From positions 1-64,000 of the forward strand of contig CAMPDV010001990.1 in NCBI GenBank assembly GCA_946699065.1: a stretch of DNA of 64,000 nucleotides, read 5' to 3'. Both the position numbers and the translations under genes were made by a program. Numbering within the stretch: the first letter of the stretch is position 1; each line of letters starts with the position of its first letter. Under the pieces are notes generated by a model. That model made no database searches. It was given only the letters and a program-made list of their open reading frames with translations, and had not been told where the DNA came from. The stretch comes from Loxodes magnus. Lineage: Eukaryota; Ciliophora; Karyorelictea; Loxodida; Loxodidae. Positions 11,586-23,992 of this stretch are shown here, piece after piece.

Positions 11586-12179
11586 AGTTCTAATTTTATT
11601 TTTTTATTACTAGGTAAGCTAAATAGCATATCTATAAAAGAATGATTTTATTAGAAGTAAGCTATTCTATAAATAAATTAATGGTTTGAATTTCTATACA
11701 ATAAGATTAGATTAATGATTGTTTTAGATAGTTATTTATTTATCCTAGTATTATAATTATACATTTATAATTATTTCTATCTTATATATTTCAAATTATC
11801 TCTGTCTTATCTATTAACTTTTTCTTACTTCCTTCAAATTATATAAAACTATTATTTCTAGTAAATTTATAATTTACCATAGATTTGGAGTGAAATCTTT
11901 ATGATTGAACATAAAATTAAGAATTGCTTTAAATAATACTTGGTAAGCATTATTTTACTACTTTAAGTATATTTTTAGAATCTTAATTAAAAACTCTAAT
12001 CATTATTATGCTGCTACCATACTATCTTGCATTAACAGGTTATGAAAATGTAGCAATCCTAATTATACTCCAAATAATTATTTATGCTACCTATAAGCTA
12101 AATTATCAAAATAAACAACTAATAAACGCACTTATCAAATAATTTAATCATAAATGCAAATGCAAATACAAAATTTTAG
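11586..12179. other. AT-rich intergenic stretch
   Basis: No gene, RNA or repeat that I can recognise. It separates the GC-rich island from the zinc-knuckle sequence on the reverse strand. Confidence 0.3.
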
Positions 12180-13048
12180 ACATTCTTGGAGGTATTTCAA
12201 CCTCTTTCCCGACAACTCTAGATTACTCTAGAGACTAAATATAAAAGTTTAAATGTCTCTACAACTCTTCTCCTTGCTATGCATACTGTCACTGAGGTAT
12301 CCATTCGCCTAGATAATGATTGGTATCTTTGATCTTGCATATTTTTCAAAATTTGTTGCAGTATAATTTTTCTCTTTCTCTTTTAACTTTTAGTAGTTGC
12401 TTTATCTTTTTTCTATTCTCCAATTTCTTCTAGTAGTTTCAGTATTCTTGTTTAAAACATTTAAATTTCTAGCATCTTTTCCACAGATACGTTCGAGAGT
12501 TACAATAATAGCATTTTTGCCTCTTGTATAGGTCTAAATCTTGAGTTATCTTACCCTTCAATTATCATTGGATCATTTCCTTATTTTTGTAGGTCCATTT
12601 AACGCTGCAATTTATGCTGGTTTTCTTCTATTTTTCTATTTTGTTGAACAGTTCTTTCTACTTCTTTTATTAGTGTTATAATTAGTTTTTCAAGTTTTGT
12701 GAAATATTTAAAAGTGCATGAAGGTCTCTTTTTTAGGTAATGAGTCTAGATTCTATGTCCTCTGCAAGTTCAAGCTTTTCCATTAACTTCTTATTATCTT
12801 TCTTCAACTTTTTGACCTCTTCCTGGAAATGCAGCACTAATTTAATCAACTAACCGTAGTTTATTTACTATTATGTGGTGAGATTCGAGACTTCCGAGTG
12901 CATTATATTTTTAGTCTATTTCCTAGGCTTTTATTCAGAGGTGAGAGACTCATCCTGATAATGACCTTTTTGGTACACTTTTCCTGGTCCTAGCCTTTCT
13001 AGGATGTCGTTAATTCCTGCCTTTTGGAGCCGTGAAGAATCCTGACAT
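12180..13048 (-). mobile_element. Gag-like zinc-knuckle sequence I (possible retroelement relic)
   Basis: Reverse strand from an ATG at 13048 (MSGFFTAPKGRN): a basic, GC-richer N-terminus, a Lys/Glu-rich coiled coil in the middle (KKDNKKLMEKLELAEDIE), then a degenerate zinc knuckle QKCYYC...RC near 12500-12520 in which the histidine is replaced, then a basic tail. Two relatives occur at 16.1 and 29.9 kb. Coiled coil followed by a C-terminal CCHC knuckle is typical of Gag and of some LINE ORF1 proteins, but no reverse transcriptase or terminal repeats are visible, so a host gene family is possible. It does not look whole; roughly one or two breaks. Confidence 0.4.
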
Positions 13049-13334
13049 TTTTTTAATTTTTGCTAGTTTAATAATTACTACTAATCTTAAATAAAATAAA
13101 AAGGAAAAACAGAAAGGAATACTTAAAGGTTTCTTTACTTCAAAAAAGTAGGAATAATCGGCATCATAAAGTCTCTAGGATAAGGAAAGCAGAATTAGAT
13201 TTAGAAAAGTTAATAAAATTCTTAAAGATAAAGATAAAATCTACTTAGAATAAAATTATTCTTAGAAGTTATTAGAAATATTAACTTTAATAGAAATAAA
13301 TGTAAATAGTCGGAAGATTAAATTAACAAATCAA

Positions 13335-14279
13335 ATGGTTTTTCAAATGAAATGTTTGAATAAAAAAATAGAATAAAATAAATAAAACATAGTAATTAAT
13401 TAAAGCATTTATTAAATAAATATAATATAGCAAACTAGAAGAGTTTCTGGAACTGCAATTGTAAATGTTAATAGCTTACTCTTATATTATAATGAAGGAT
13501 TAAAAAATTAAAAAATTACTATATCTAAGATAGTTAATGTCATATGTTTAATTAACACTGCAAAGGAGTAATTAAGACACGAAATTGAAAAATTAAGCTC
13601 ATTAAATTTTAGAATTTTAACTTTATTAAAGAAAATAACTTCTAAAGTACTTAGAACTTGGCAAGCTTCCCATAAAATTTTTACAGCTGAAATGTTTGAA
13701 AAGAAAAAGGGATAAGTAAATCAATTTTTTCCAAACGTTGAAGGGATTTTATAATTTCTAGTTTAAAATGATCTTTGAAAAATAAAGCAGTTATAATTTT
13801 TCTTGATATCTGATCTCTTAAAACTAAACTTACTATAACAAATATATAAATTAAAATTAGAAATTGAAACGTCAATTAATCAACTTAAATATAATACCTA
13901 GAAAAACTTAATTCAAAAGTTTTTATCATTAGTGAAAAACGAAATCTATATCTAAGAATAAAAAATAAAATCAGAGAATTTCATTAAAAAAATCACTTTT
14001 AGCATTAAACTAAAAATTTTTAGATTCGCTTAAGAATAAATAAGCAAAGCCTAGTTATCAGGAGAAAAAGTTATCGAAATGAAATCATGCCACTAATTTT
14101 CTGAAAATAAAACGAAATAAAAAATTAGAAATAAAAAAAATTAGAAAATCAAGGACCAAAAGTTATTCCAAATAGAAATAACATTGAATAAAACTATATT
14201 ATTCAAAAATAAAAAAAATTAGAATAAAAAATTGAATTATTAGAAGGGGATTAGTGGGAACTACACTAAAAAGCAATAA
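13335..14279 (+). CDS. Possible unknown helical protein
   Basis: One frame reads as plausible protein for about 315 codons from an ATG at 13335, with stretches such as SGTAIVNVNSLLLYYNEGLK, SKVLRTWQASHKIFTAEMFE and QKFLSLVKNEIYIQEQK. It has no TGA except one read as Trp (NDLWKIK). Protein-like quality may begin earlier (about 13200) and fades after 14279, where a TAA could act as stop. No domain recognised; mostly helical, Lys/Gln/Ile-rich. The call rests on composition only. Confidence 0.35.
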
Positions 14280-16132
14280 AATTTTAAAACAAACATCAAT
14301 ATCTTAAATTTTATTCATTCTAACTAAAACTTAAATCTATAATAATTTAATTTGGTAAATAAACTTCATTTGTCTTTCAGTTAGATATAATTAAATTTGA
14401 AGTTATATAAATTTTCTTTTATTTCTCAAATAAAGATTAATTTATTAAAGAGATATCTATTATAATAATTTAATTTGCATATGCATTTAATAGATCTAAT
14501 TTAGTAAATCCATTTAATATTTTAATTATTATTTTAATTTTATTTATGAATATTAAATTTAAATATCTAGTTATTATGTGCTTTTTATTTTATTTAGACT
14601 TTAACTTTTAAAAGACTTCTATTATGGAAAAATTACAATATAACTATTTATTCTTTTCAAAGAAATTTAAAATTTTAAAGGTTATATAATTACCTCATAT
14701 CTTGGCTTTAGGATATGAATTAAGATAGTTCAAATAAAAAAAACATATTACTATATACCTTCTATTTAATATTTCTTTCAGCCAGTTTGGTTTCAATTTT
14801 GAATTGCTTCAGTCCTAAAACTCTATTCTAGAATGCTAGCTTAAAAAAGTTCTATATTAAATAATTTAACTCTTAAGTAGAAGCCAGAAGCAAAATTAAA
14901 GTTTTAAATAAATAATGAAATATTAAATCAGATAACTTGATATTTGAACTTAAGATATAAATTAGATAAGAAAGAATAAAAACAAAAGTTTATTTACTTT
15001 TATTACATTTTACTATCTTTATTTTAATATTTTATAACTTCTAATAAATTTAGTTTTAAGGATTTATTCTAATATAAGGTAATTTCTTAAGCAAGTTATA
15101 AAGAAATTGTTTTTAATTAAATTTTAGTTTTAGTTTAATTATTTAAATTCCTTTTGAATTAAGTAGAAACTTTTGGATGTAAATCTTAATAGAATAATAA
15201 TAAATTAAAAAATTTTAGAGGCTAGAAGATAGAATTGATAAAAAAGTAGTTAAGCATTTCTTTAAATAATCTACTATAATATTTTAACTTAAGCAAATAA
15301 ATAGAAAAATTAGGCTTAAGAAATTTAAATAAAGATATATAAAAATAATTTTCTTCTTGATATTCTAATGAATGATTTTCTAAAATATATAAGCATATTA
15401 AAATTTTTCAAATAGAAAGATAGTAAAAGCTAAAGAATGTTTATTTGTTGAAATCATTTCTCTTAATTTTTACCTTTATCAAAATAAATTAAAAGCTGTC
15501 TTTGCTTCTATAACTTTAATAAAATTATTAAAATGCTACTCATAACTCAAATTATTCTGGTTATTTTTAAACTAAAATTGCTAAACTAAAAATGAAAAAA
15601 TTAGATAATTATGGATAAAGCTTCTTTTATGGGTTGCGATTATTTCAATTAAGATATTAAGCATTTTATTCTTTTTTATTTTCTAAAATATAAAAAATGA
15701 AGAACAAAACAACTAAGATTATTTTAAAAAATATTAGACTGGAAGAAAATAATATAAAAAGATAAATAATCAATTATAAAATATTAAATAGGATTTAACT
15801 TATCCCATAGTTAGAAAATTAGAACTAAATACTATAACTTTTGAAATAATAGCAGCATAAAATAAACTTTTGTAGTTAATAAAGAGCTTCTCTTAATTGG
15901 TAAAAAATCTATAGACATTTTTTTTAATTGGCAACATTGCTAATAGGAGCTTAAATTTTAAATAATTTTAAACTAATTTTCTTTATAATTATGAATTTTA
16001 TAAATAGATAACTACTAAAATAAATTAAATAGAATTTTAAATAAATTATCTAATATACCTAAACAATTTTTATTAGCTGAAAAATAAATAAACTTTTTTA
16101 TAAATATAACTATCTTTAGTATATAAAAAAAG
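14280..16132. other. Gene-poor A/T-run-rich region
   Basis: Long runs of A and T and repeated AAAAATTAG-like words. The texture differs from the TAAG-rich spacers elsewhere. No gene or RNA that I can support. Confidence 0.35.
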
Positions 16133-16790
16133 ATGGAGAGTTGGAACAAAGGTTTTCTTATCGAAAAGATTACTCGTAATACTACTGATCAATCTTTCTA
16201 AAATTAACAAACACCAACTAAGATTTAAAAGAAAAAATATTGCTAAATATCAGAAGAAAAATAACTACCTGCAAAAATTCCTAAAAAGGGGCATACATTT
16301 AATCAACTAATGAATTTAGACAAGGAATAACTCATGGAGATTATTTTCGACTACACTGATAAAGTCGAGAATCTCGAGCATTATGTTATCAGTTTATAAC
16401 AAGATTTATAAGATCATGTGGACGATGAGAAACCACACACTGAATTTGCTTCAAAAATAGGAAATTAATAACAAATATCAAAGAATCAGAATGCGATATT
16501 GTTTGACTAGATGAATAAATGGGAAAAGACTTTTAAAAATATGAAAATGCCTTTTAGCAAGTTAAAGAAATTATGCAAAGGTTAGAGAAATTAGAGCTAA
16601 TAGACATAAAAAATCTAGATTCAATGATAATAGAAGAACAACCCATGACTTAAGAAAAATACTTCAAAAAAAAGTGCTACATATGTGGCAGTCAATATCA
16701 TCTTTGAAGAAGATACTAGGGAAATAAGGAAATTAGAAAAAAGATTTGAAATGAATTGACCATGTTTTATCCTTCCTCGGATGGTTAATT
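16133..16790 (+). mobile_element. Gag-like zinc-knuckle sequence II (possible retroelement relic)
   Basis: Forward ATG at 16133 (MESWNKGFLIEKITRNTTD), then a Gln/Lys linker, a Leu/Glu-rich stretch (DKEQLMEIIFDYTDKVENLE), a coiled coil and a degenerate knuckle KKKCYICGSQYHLWRR at about 16670-16715 that has the C-x2-C-x4-H spacing but lacks the last cysteine. Same order of parts as the copies at 12-13 kb and 29.7-30.2 kb. Either an old retroelement Gag-like gene or a decayed host family member. It looks broken, about one break. No RT, integrase or LTR is visible. Confidence 0.4.
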
Positions 16791-16930
16791 ATGACGTAAG
16801 AAGATAACTCCAAGACCGTTCGGAAAGCTCGGAAGTGAACTTGGGTGGAGACACCGGGGAGTCCGAGACCCTGCAAAAGGTAATACAGGGGATTATGGAT
16901 CTTTTAAGGGAACACTCCATTAACCTTAAA
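16745..16930. other. GC-rich island next to the zinc-knuckle sequence
   Basis: A block far richer in G and C than its surroundings (for example CTCGGAAGTGAACTTGGG near 16830 and CCGGGGAGTCCGAGACCC near 16855) overlaps the end of the zinc-knuckle sequence and abuts a truncated Ala/Lys/Pro-rich gene. The level of GC suggests a structured RNA, a recently acquired sequence or debris of a highly expressed gene. I could not assign it to a known RNA. Confidence 0.4.
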
Positions 16931-16943
16931 ATTTTTAAAATAA

Positions 16944-17051
16944 CTTCTTCTTTACTGGGGCTCCCTTAGCTGGTGCAGCTTCCTTCTTGGGGGCGAACTT
17001 CTTCTTAGCTGGTGCTCCTTTAGCGGGTGCAGCTTCTTTCTTGGGTGCCAT
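16944..17051 (-). pseudogene. 5' fragment of an Ala/Lys/Pro-rich protein gene
   Basis: The reverse strand from an ATG at 17051 reads MAPKKEAAPAKGAPAKKK and then nearly repeats it (FAPKKEAAPAKGAPVKKK) before similarity to anything protein-like stops near 16944. Codons are GC-rich (GCC, AAG, CCC), unlike neighbouring genes, as in very highly expressed genes. Such basic Ala/Pro tails start several ribosomal proteins and linker histones, but the body of the protein is missing, so no identity is possible. It appears to be a truncated copy fused to the GC-rich island; an intron directly after the tail is the alternative. Confidence 0.5.
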
Positions 17052-17491
17052 TTATTTGATTATTAATTTAATATGAAAATGATTTTGTTAAGAGTGTATC
17101 TATTTAAAATATAATATGGAAGACTTTTAATTATTTTAAATAAATAATTTAATATTCTTTCTTACATTCAATTGATATAATGCTTTATAGATTAAATTTA
17201 TATTTGGTACTGAATATTATCAAATATTCTATATATATTCCTTTTAAACTAGCTATCTATATTAAGCTTTACTATTTCATTTTAATAATCATTATACAAG
17301 TAATTTATTTACAAAAGTGATAGTTAAGCCATTTGTTATGTAAATAAAGTAGTAAAGGGATAATAATATTAGAGAGTTGTATAATTTTAAATAATAATAT
17401 AAAAGAAAAATAGATATTGTTATTATACATTTATAATTTCATTATATAACAGTTTATATTTATTTAAAGGATTCAGAAAAATATATTATAA

Positions 17492-17564
17492 GCCGGTTTA
17501 GCTCAGTCGGTAGAGCGCCAGCCTTTTAAGCTGGTGGTCAAGGGTTAAAGTCCCTTAATGTGCG
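17492..17564 (+). tRNA. tRNA-Lys(UUU), partly decayed
   Basis: A 73-nt cloverleaf: acceptor GCCGGTT, D arm GCTC...GAGC, anticodon arm CCAGC/GCTGG with loop CTTTTAA (anticodon TTT, Lys), T arm AAGGG/CCCTT, then a T run as Pol III terminator. The 3' acceptor strand AATGTGC leaves two mismatches with the 5' strand, and the T loop reads TTAAAGT where TTCAAAT-like is normal (C56 lost, B box damaged). It is probably a pseudogene or a tRNA-derived repeat rather than a working tRNA. Confidence 0.75.
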
Positions 17565-17626
17565 TTTTTATTAGAAATATTATATTAAATTATAATTTAA
17601 TCACTCATAAAACTAATTTTCCTACA

Positions 17627-17884
17627 ATATGTTTCCCTTATTAAAATAAATAGGAGCTTTCTTAGGAGCGAGTAGTAATGCTTCTTCGTAGCACTTTAAA
17701 GCTTCATTTCAATTAGTCAAATCTTTAAGGATGTTTCCCTTACTAAAAAGAGCATTATAGCTTTGAGGATCAAACTATAACGCAGTGTTATAACATTCAA
17801 TAGCTTTTTGGTAGTCCTTGCTTTGATAGAACTAGTTGCCTTATTGGCATAGCTCTTAAGAGGTAGCTAATTAGATTGAGCCAT
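17627..17884 (-). pseudogene. Truncated TPR gene fragment
   Basis: The first 260 or so bases of the TPR family, starting ATGGCTCAATCT at 17884, match TPR 2 and 3 closely at the DNA level (TPR units 1-3). A 4-base deletion near the start shifts the frame, and the similarity stops at about 17627, shortly after the second TPR unit. It is a dead fragment, in the same orientation as TPR 2 and 3, and lies 60 bp from the decayed tRNA-Lys. Confidence 0.8.
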
Positions 17885-20460
17885 ATTTATAACTTGTTAT
17901 TAAATTAAGTTTAAATAGGTTGTTCTAACGGAAAGTTTACTATTATTGAGTTTTATCTCTCTTTAAAGTATAGAAGCTAATTCTTTGGTTTAGCTGGTTG
18001 ATTTGTATTATAAGTTTAAATGATGCCCTTAGCTTAGTTTAATTTAGATTGAATTAGGTTAGGTATGTTATTAGCTGGTCTTATTTAAATAAGATAGTTG
18101 AGGGCTTTTTGTTTGTACTATAGCAATGTTCTTTAAAGTTATATTTAGATTAGTTAGATAAAATGACTTAGAAAGGTGTATACATTTATCTTTCTTAATT
18201 ATTATTAAATATAAGAGTTTAATTAAAACTTAAATAGCTATCTTAGAAGTATCTTTATCTATTTAACCCGGTAAAGTAATGATATTCTATATCTAATAAT
18301 TTTGACTAAGTAAAAAGAAAGTAGTAGCAAATATATAGAACTAGCTAGTACTAAATAGTTATCTAATCATTAGTTGTATAGTATAAGCAGTTTATGATTA
18401 ATCAAGATAAAACCTTTAGTAAATAGAAGTTATTACTAATATCTAGAAATTTTAATACCTTTATTCTTATCTCAACTATAAAGTTAGATAAGATTAAAAT
18501 AATATCTAAGTAATCAAGCATAGCTATAGTCATTTTATGCTATATCTTCTATAATTCATTCAAACTATAATTATTAAATTTCCCGCTATTTTTAAATCTT
18601 CTGCTTATAATTTAAAAATAGAACTAATAATAACTAAAGAGTTATTAATAAGATAATAGTACTAGTAAGTAAAGGTAGAACTATATAATACAGTTTAAAA
18701 TTATTTAGTAAACATATTTAATAAAGGAATATAAATGTATAATACTTAACACTTTATCTTAACAATCTCTTTACTAAGACCAACCTCAAAACCAACTTAT
18801 TCATAATACTTTTCAATTATCTAACCATAAAACCACCTTTATTTTTGCCTTTTGCTAGTAGACAAATATGCATAATCATTAATAAGAGAACCTGCTTAAA
18901 CCTTACTAATTATTAAAAACACTTTAAGTAAATATGCCACTTGTAGATAGCAAGGTTAATAAGAGATATAATAAGTACAGTTGCCAACTAAATGTTTTTA
19001 TATGATCAAGCTTTTAAGTTTGCTATTTCTAGTCTTTCTTTGCCCTAATACTAAGCTATTTTTATCTTTTTATCTTTTTATATATTTTTTAATCTCAGCA
19101 TCAAATTAGTATGATTTTATCCACCTGCATTTTATTCCGTAGCTTATTTTAGCTTTAATAAAATAAATATTCTTTCCTAGAAGTTTTCTCAAATTTCTCA
19201 AGCACTAAGATTTAAATATTGCCAATTAACTATAATCTTAGTTTATTCCATATTTCATATTCTTTCTTCTTTAGAACTTAACTTTATTTAATTGTGCAGT
19301 ATTTGCTAATATGTTAATAAACATCATGATATTCTCTATTATCTATAAGTTTGTTTTTCAACTTCTTCTTTATAAATAAATACTCTTCCTTTCGCTTGAA
19401 ACTATCATTCTACTATAACTAAATTAACTCTTTGATAGCCTCTAAAATTTGTTCTGATACTGTTACTTAAATATTAGCTTAACAACAGTTTTGATCAGTT
19501 TTAATTTCGTCAATCTAGACTTCCTTTTTATTTCCAGCTTACTTTAGATAGTTTTGTTGTAGCATAGTTTCTAAATTCTGTTGATTATATTTTCTTCTAA
19601 GATTAAAGTGAAAGAAATCTATAAAATATGAGTAGATAGTTACTCTGAATTCTTAATAGTTAAGTTTATTTTCGCTATACTGGTCTTTTATTTGTTAAGT
19701 TCAATATTTCTTTAATTTCTAAAATCTTTAAAAATTTATAAAAAGTAAAAATAAGCTTAATCTTCTATTCTACATCATTAGATCAAGATTAAATGAATGA
19801 TTATTTTATAAACTTCATACTTGCAAATATTCTTAAAGCATATCAATCTATTGAACTATACTTAGACCTTATTTATAAGAGATATATACATAAATAGAAT
19901 AATTAAAATATGTCATTATAGCATAGTTTAAAAGTAAGCTAACTAAATGAGATTTAGTTTTATATTTTTATAGTTAAAGTAGCTTAAGTTGCTACCTTTA
20001 TTTAAGTCTAATAAGAGTTTATATAAGATATCCTTGTAAAATTTAATCAAGTCAATTATAAAGAAAATGTAAAAGTAGACTGATTTTCACTATTATATCC
20101 ACTATATCTCAAATAGATTACAGCGATTTAATAGAAAACTAGAAAATAACAGGATAGATAATTCTTACTTCATTATAGTGTCTAGGAGTTCAATGCTTAA
20201 TAGCTAAACAAGCAAAAAATAAGAAATTATCTCTATATTCATTTCTCTGCTTTTTTTAACTCTCCATACATTTATAAAAAACACCATGGATATTAAATCT
20301 AATCCTAAGATAATTGAACTAATGATTATTTCATCTTTTAGCATTATATTAATAATTATTGATTACTTAGATATAACAAAATCATTCATAAGGGAATTTA
20401 TTATTTTAAATATATTTACTTAAATAACTTAAGATGGAATAGTTAAAAGTCTTAGTTCCT
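17885..20460. other. Intergenic stretch with duplicated TPR 3' flank at its right end
   Basis: TAAG/CTTA-rich spacer DNA without a recognisable gene. About 20290-20460, directly downstream of the TPR 2 stop, matches 26110-26286 downstream of TPR 3 (shared blocks such as TAATAATTATTGATTACTTA), showing that the duplicated unit includes at least 170 bp of 3' flank. Confidence 0.5.
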
Positions 20461-22500
20461 TCAATCTAAACTGATTATTAAACATGCTGCTGATTATAAG
20501 TCAAGGTCTGATATATTATATCCCATCTCTTGTAATCTGAAACTGTTCTTCAACACTTTACTTATTGTTAGTTTAGTCATAGCGCTTAACTATTTCTGAA
20601 GATATACGCTATTAAGTAAGGGGTTTGAGTATACAATATCATAATGTGAATATATAAGGCAACAACAAGGAAATTTGTTTCTTCTTTATTATTAATTAAT
20701 GGTTACATTAGTATTCTATGCTACCTAGTTTTAATTTTAAGAGTTAGTAGATTATTAGCTTTTCGCTTTTTCTATTAGTTCTATATTATCCTAGCCTTTA
20801 AAAGTAAATTATTCTGGCACAGAAGTTAAAACTTAGATTTTCTATTCAAAATTGTTAGATTTATTTAATAAGCCTGAGCTTATTGCATGTACGATCTTCA
20901 TAGCATCAATACAAGCTAGAATTTATACTTCAGAACTGTATAATTACTAATTTGAATCTTTTATTAAGCAATCCTTGCACTTTGTTAGCCATCCTTTATC
21001 TTTCCATTTTAATACTTCAGAGTCTTATGCTGCATTTAGTATTGATTTTTACTTATTTAAAGTTATTTTTTCTGCTGTTTTCTTTATAAGTCCTTCTCTT
21101 TCCTAGGGATTCATATACAAATTTTTAATAATCTAAGCTGCATCTTGTTTAGTTTTATTAACTTCGTATGTTTTTAATGTACCTTCAACTCCAGCACTTA
21201 CTAAATTTCCTACAATAGGTATAAAATTCAAAGCTTATGACAGAAACGAAACTCCTATATTTCCTTTGCTAACTTCTAACTTTTCACCGCATACTAAGCA
21301 TGCTTCTTAAACAGCTTAATGTAATTTATTATAAAGTGCGTCAAAATAATTTTTTAGGTTCTCATTTTACTCTATTTCTTGAGAAACTTTAAAAGCTACT
21401 ATTTCTATTTCACTTTTGTTTGCTTTTTTACTAATTTAAGAACTTTATTGTTAAATTTACTTTTTTAATTCTATCATGTCAGTTTTCAATTAAGCTATCT
21501 CTTATTGATCTGATTCCTTAATAATTACTTCCAAAGTTTATTTCACTGCTTCACTTAACTATAATTTAAAATTTTACAAAAGGTTTCTACCAGGAGTCTC
21601 ACCTGTTTTCTCATTTTATTAAGATGATTACAGTTTTTGTTCGATTTTCAGAGCAGATTATTATAAGCTAACGACTTCTCCAATAAGCTTTATTTTTTCT
21701 TCGTTTATAGCTTTATTTACATAAGCAACATTTTATTCATTTAGGGATGCTAAATTGCTTTCATCTTATGCCAGCTAATATGCTTTGTTTAAATCATCTA
21801 ATGCACTAGTCTCATTTTGAATTTTCAAGTAAAGCATGGCTCTATTGCAATAACTCAAGATATTTTTAGGATTCTTTTGTATAGCGATATTAAAGCAATC
21901 TAATGCTTAGTCATTTTTATTCTAGGCTTTTAACGCGACTCCTTTATGAGAATAAGCGTCAGCATAATTAGGGTTCTTTTATATAGCTGCTTCATAACAT
22001 TGAATAGCTTCTTCAATTCTATTCAAGGCGAAAAGAGCATTCCCTTTGTTATTTATAGGTAATGGATCTTGAGGATTAATTTAGATTGCCTTGTCATAAC
22101 ACTAAATAGCTTCTTCATTTCTATTAATTGCTCTTAGAATATTCCCTTTATTTATGTAAAACTTCCTTTCTTTAGGGTTATTCTTTATAGCTATCTCATA
22201 ACATTATAAGGCTTCATTAAATTTGCCTTAGACTTACAGGGTATTTCCTTTATTAAAATAAATAGAAGCTTCGTTAGGAGCATACTACAAAGCTTCATCG
22301 TAGCACTCAATAGCTTCATTATAATTCTACATCTCTTTGAGAATGTTCCCCTTACTAAAAAGAGCTTTATAGTTTTGAGAATCAAGCTATAAAGCAGTGT
22401 TATAACATTCAATAGCCTATTGGTAGTCCTTGCTTTGATAGAACTAGTTGCCTTATTGATATAGCTCTTAAGAGGTAGCTAGGTTATTAGATTGATCCAT
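20461..22500 (-). CDS. TPR protein 2 (tetratricopeptide repeats, coiled coil, conserved C-terminal domain)
   Basis: 679 residues, ATG at 22500, TGA stop at 20463-20461. About seven TPR units (residues 10-270; YNEAIECYDEAL, FNEALQCYEIAI, ANKGN-like turns), a coiled coil of about 130 residues, a hydrophobic Gly-rich segment (LNFIPIVGNLVSAGVEG), the site KDKGWLTKCKDCL with TGG for Trp, and a C-terminal CCC plus LQSAACLIISLD end. This copy has no internal TGA, so it is the reference for showing that the TGA codons in TPR 1 and 3 sit at sense positions. Likely a cytosolic scaffold; the hydrophobic hairpin might contact a membrane (inference). Confidence 0.88.
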
Positions 22501-23992
22501 ATTATAACTTAATAATTCTAGCCTAGTTTAAATAGGTTAGATTTAACAGAATCTTTCGTATTATTAAAGTTTGACTAATTTAAACTATAATAACTAAAAT
22601 TTATGGTTCAGTTCCTTTATTTCTACATAAAAGCTGCTTTTAGTAATGATGGTACTATATTAACTTAAAAGTATAAGGTTTTAATATCTTTACTCTTGCT
22701 TTAGCATTAGCTTTCTTACTTATCTAGCTGTTTACTATCTTATTCATCTAGCTAAGCCAATAAAGCTATAGAGAGGATATTTTGCTTTACTTAGCTTCTG
22801 ATCTCTTTTTCTTTAAATAGAGGTCTAGAATTTTAAATTTGGTGCTCTTAAGGTAATTTAAGTTCTCTAAGTTACTCTTAGTTAATTGATAGAAATGCAA
22901 TGATAATATATTTTTTAACAATCAGCAATTTCCTTTAGATAGTACAACCATTTTGGAGAAGATAGCATAATTTAAGAAAAGCTTAGCAGGGAAAATATTA
23001 AGGCTAATATACAAGGATTTTAAGCTGTTTTATTACACTAAGATAAGACTAAGAATCTTATTGCTATAGGGTTAATTTAAAACTGGGACTAATAGAAAGT
23101 AATCTCTGAATATCTTAGTAATTTACTTAAAAGGATAATCAAAATTAGTAACAGAGGAAGAATAAATAGTAAGCTAAGTAATAAAACAGCATGACAGTGT
23201 AATTAAATGCCTAAGAGATATTGGAGCAAACTCTTATATTTATCACTTCTTCAAGATACCTAAAAAGTGAATAGTTAATAAACTAAGAATTTACAATTAA
23301 GATAAAGAAATAAAATAACTATAAGCAAAGCAGTCTAACTTCATAGTTTATTCAAGTTATGAAAGAAACGAGAACAAATAATCAAGATAAATGAATAAGA
23401 TGAAGCTATAAAACTGAATTAAGCAAAAGATACAACATGTAATTATTATATTTTAATAAACAGTAGAAATAGCTCAAAAGAAGCTTAGTTGAGGATATAA
23501 TTTTAATTGGTTTAATTAAATTAAATAGTTATAAGCTATATAAATAAAAAGTCTTTATAGTAACAAAGAGATCTTAAATCAAGAGTCTCAGATACTAAAG
23601 TATTTTAATTATAGTAATAGATGAAAATCCTTTATTTATGCTATATAAATAATTTAAACCTTAAAAGCTACATAGCTATATGATATTTAAGATTAAGAAT
23701 ATAGGAGCTAGTTATTTATTACCTATTAGGTATAATTAAGAGAGAATAAAGAAAAGTCTTAAATAATAGTTATTTAATTGATACAAAGCAATTGTATCTT
23801 TTTGTTTTGTCAAGTGAGAAAAGAAAAGTAGTTGCTCTTCAACTGATTTAGCAAATATAAAAAAATACTGAAGTTAAGGAAATTTGAGATATTTATTTTT
23901 ACTAAAAAATAGCAAAATAAGCAAATTTAGGTTTGAAGTGAAAAATATTTCTTTAGATATTTGTCTTTCAATAGATCTTTACGCAAAATAAT
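22501..23992. other. Intergenic stretch upstream of TPR 2
   Basis: No recognisable gene. Only a weak trace of the upstream flank shared by TPR 1 and TPR 3 is visible here, so TPR 2 may carry a different or more diverged promoter. Confidence 0.35.

Noticed and set aside
16800-16870. 5S rRNA gene or 5S-derived element (also 44310-44345)
   Set aside because: Short words such as CTCGGAAG...GAAC and GAAGTTAAG recall the 5S internal control region, but length, order and pairing do not fit a 5S rRNA. Too weak to call.
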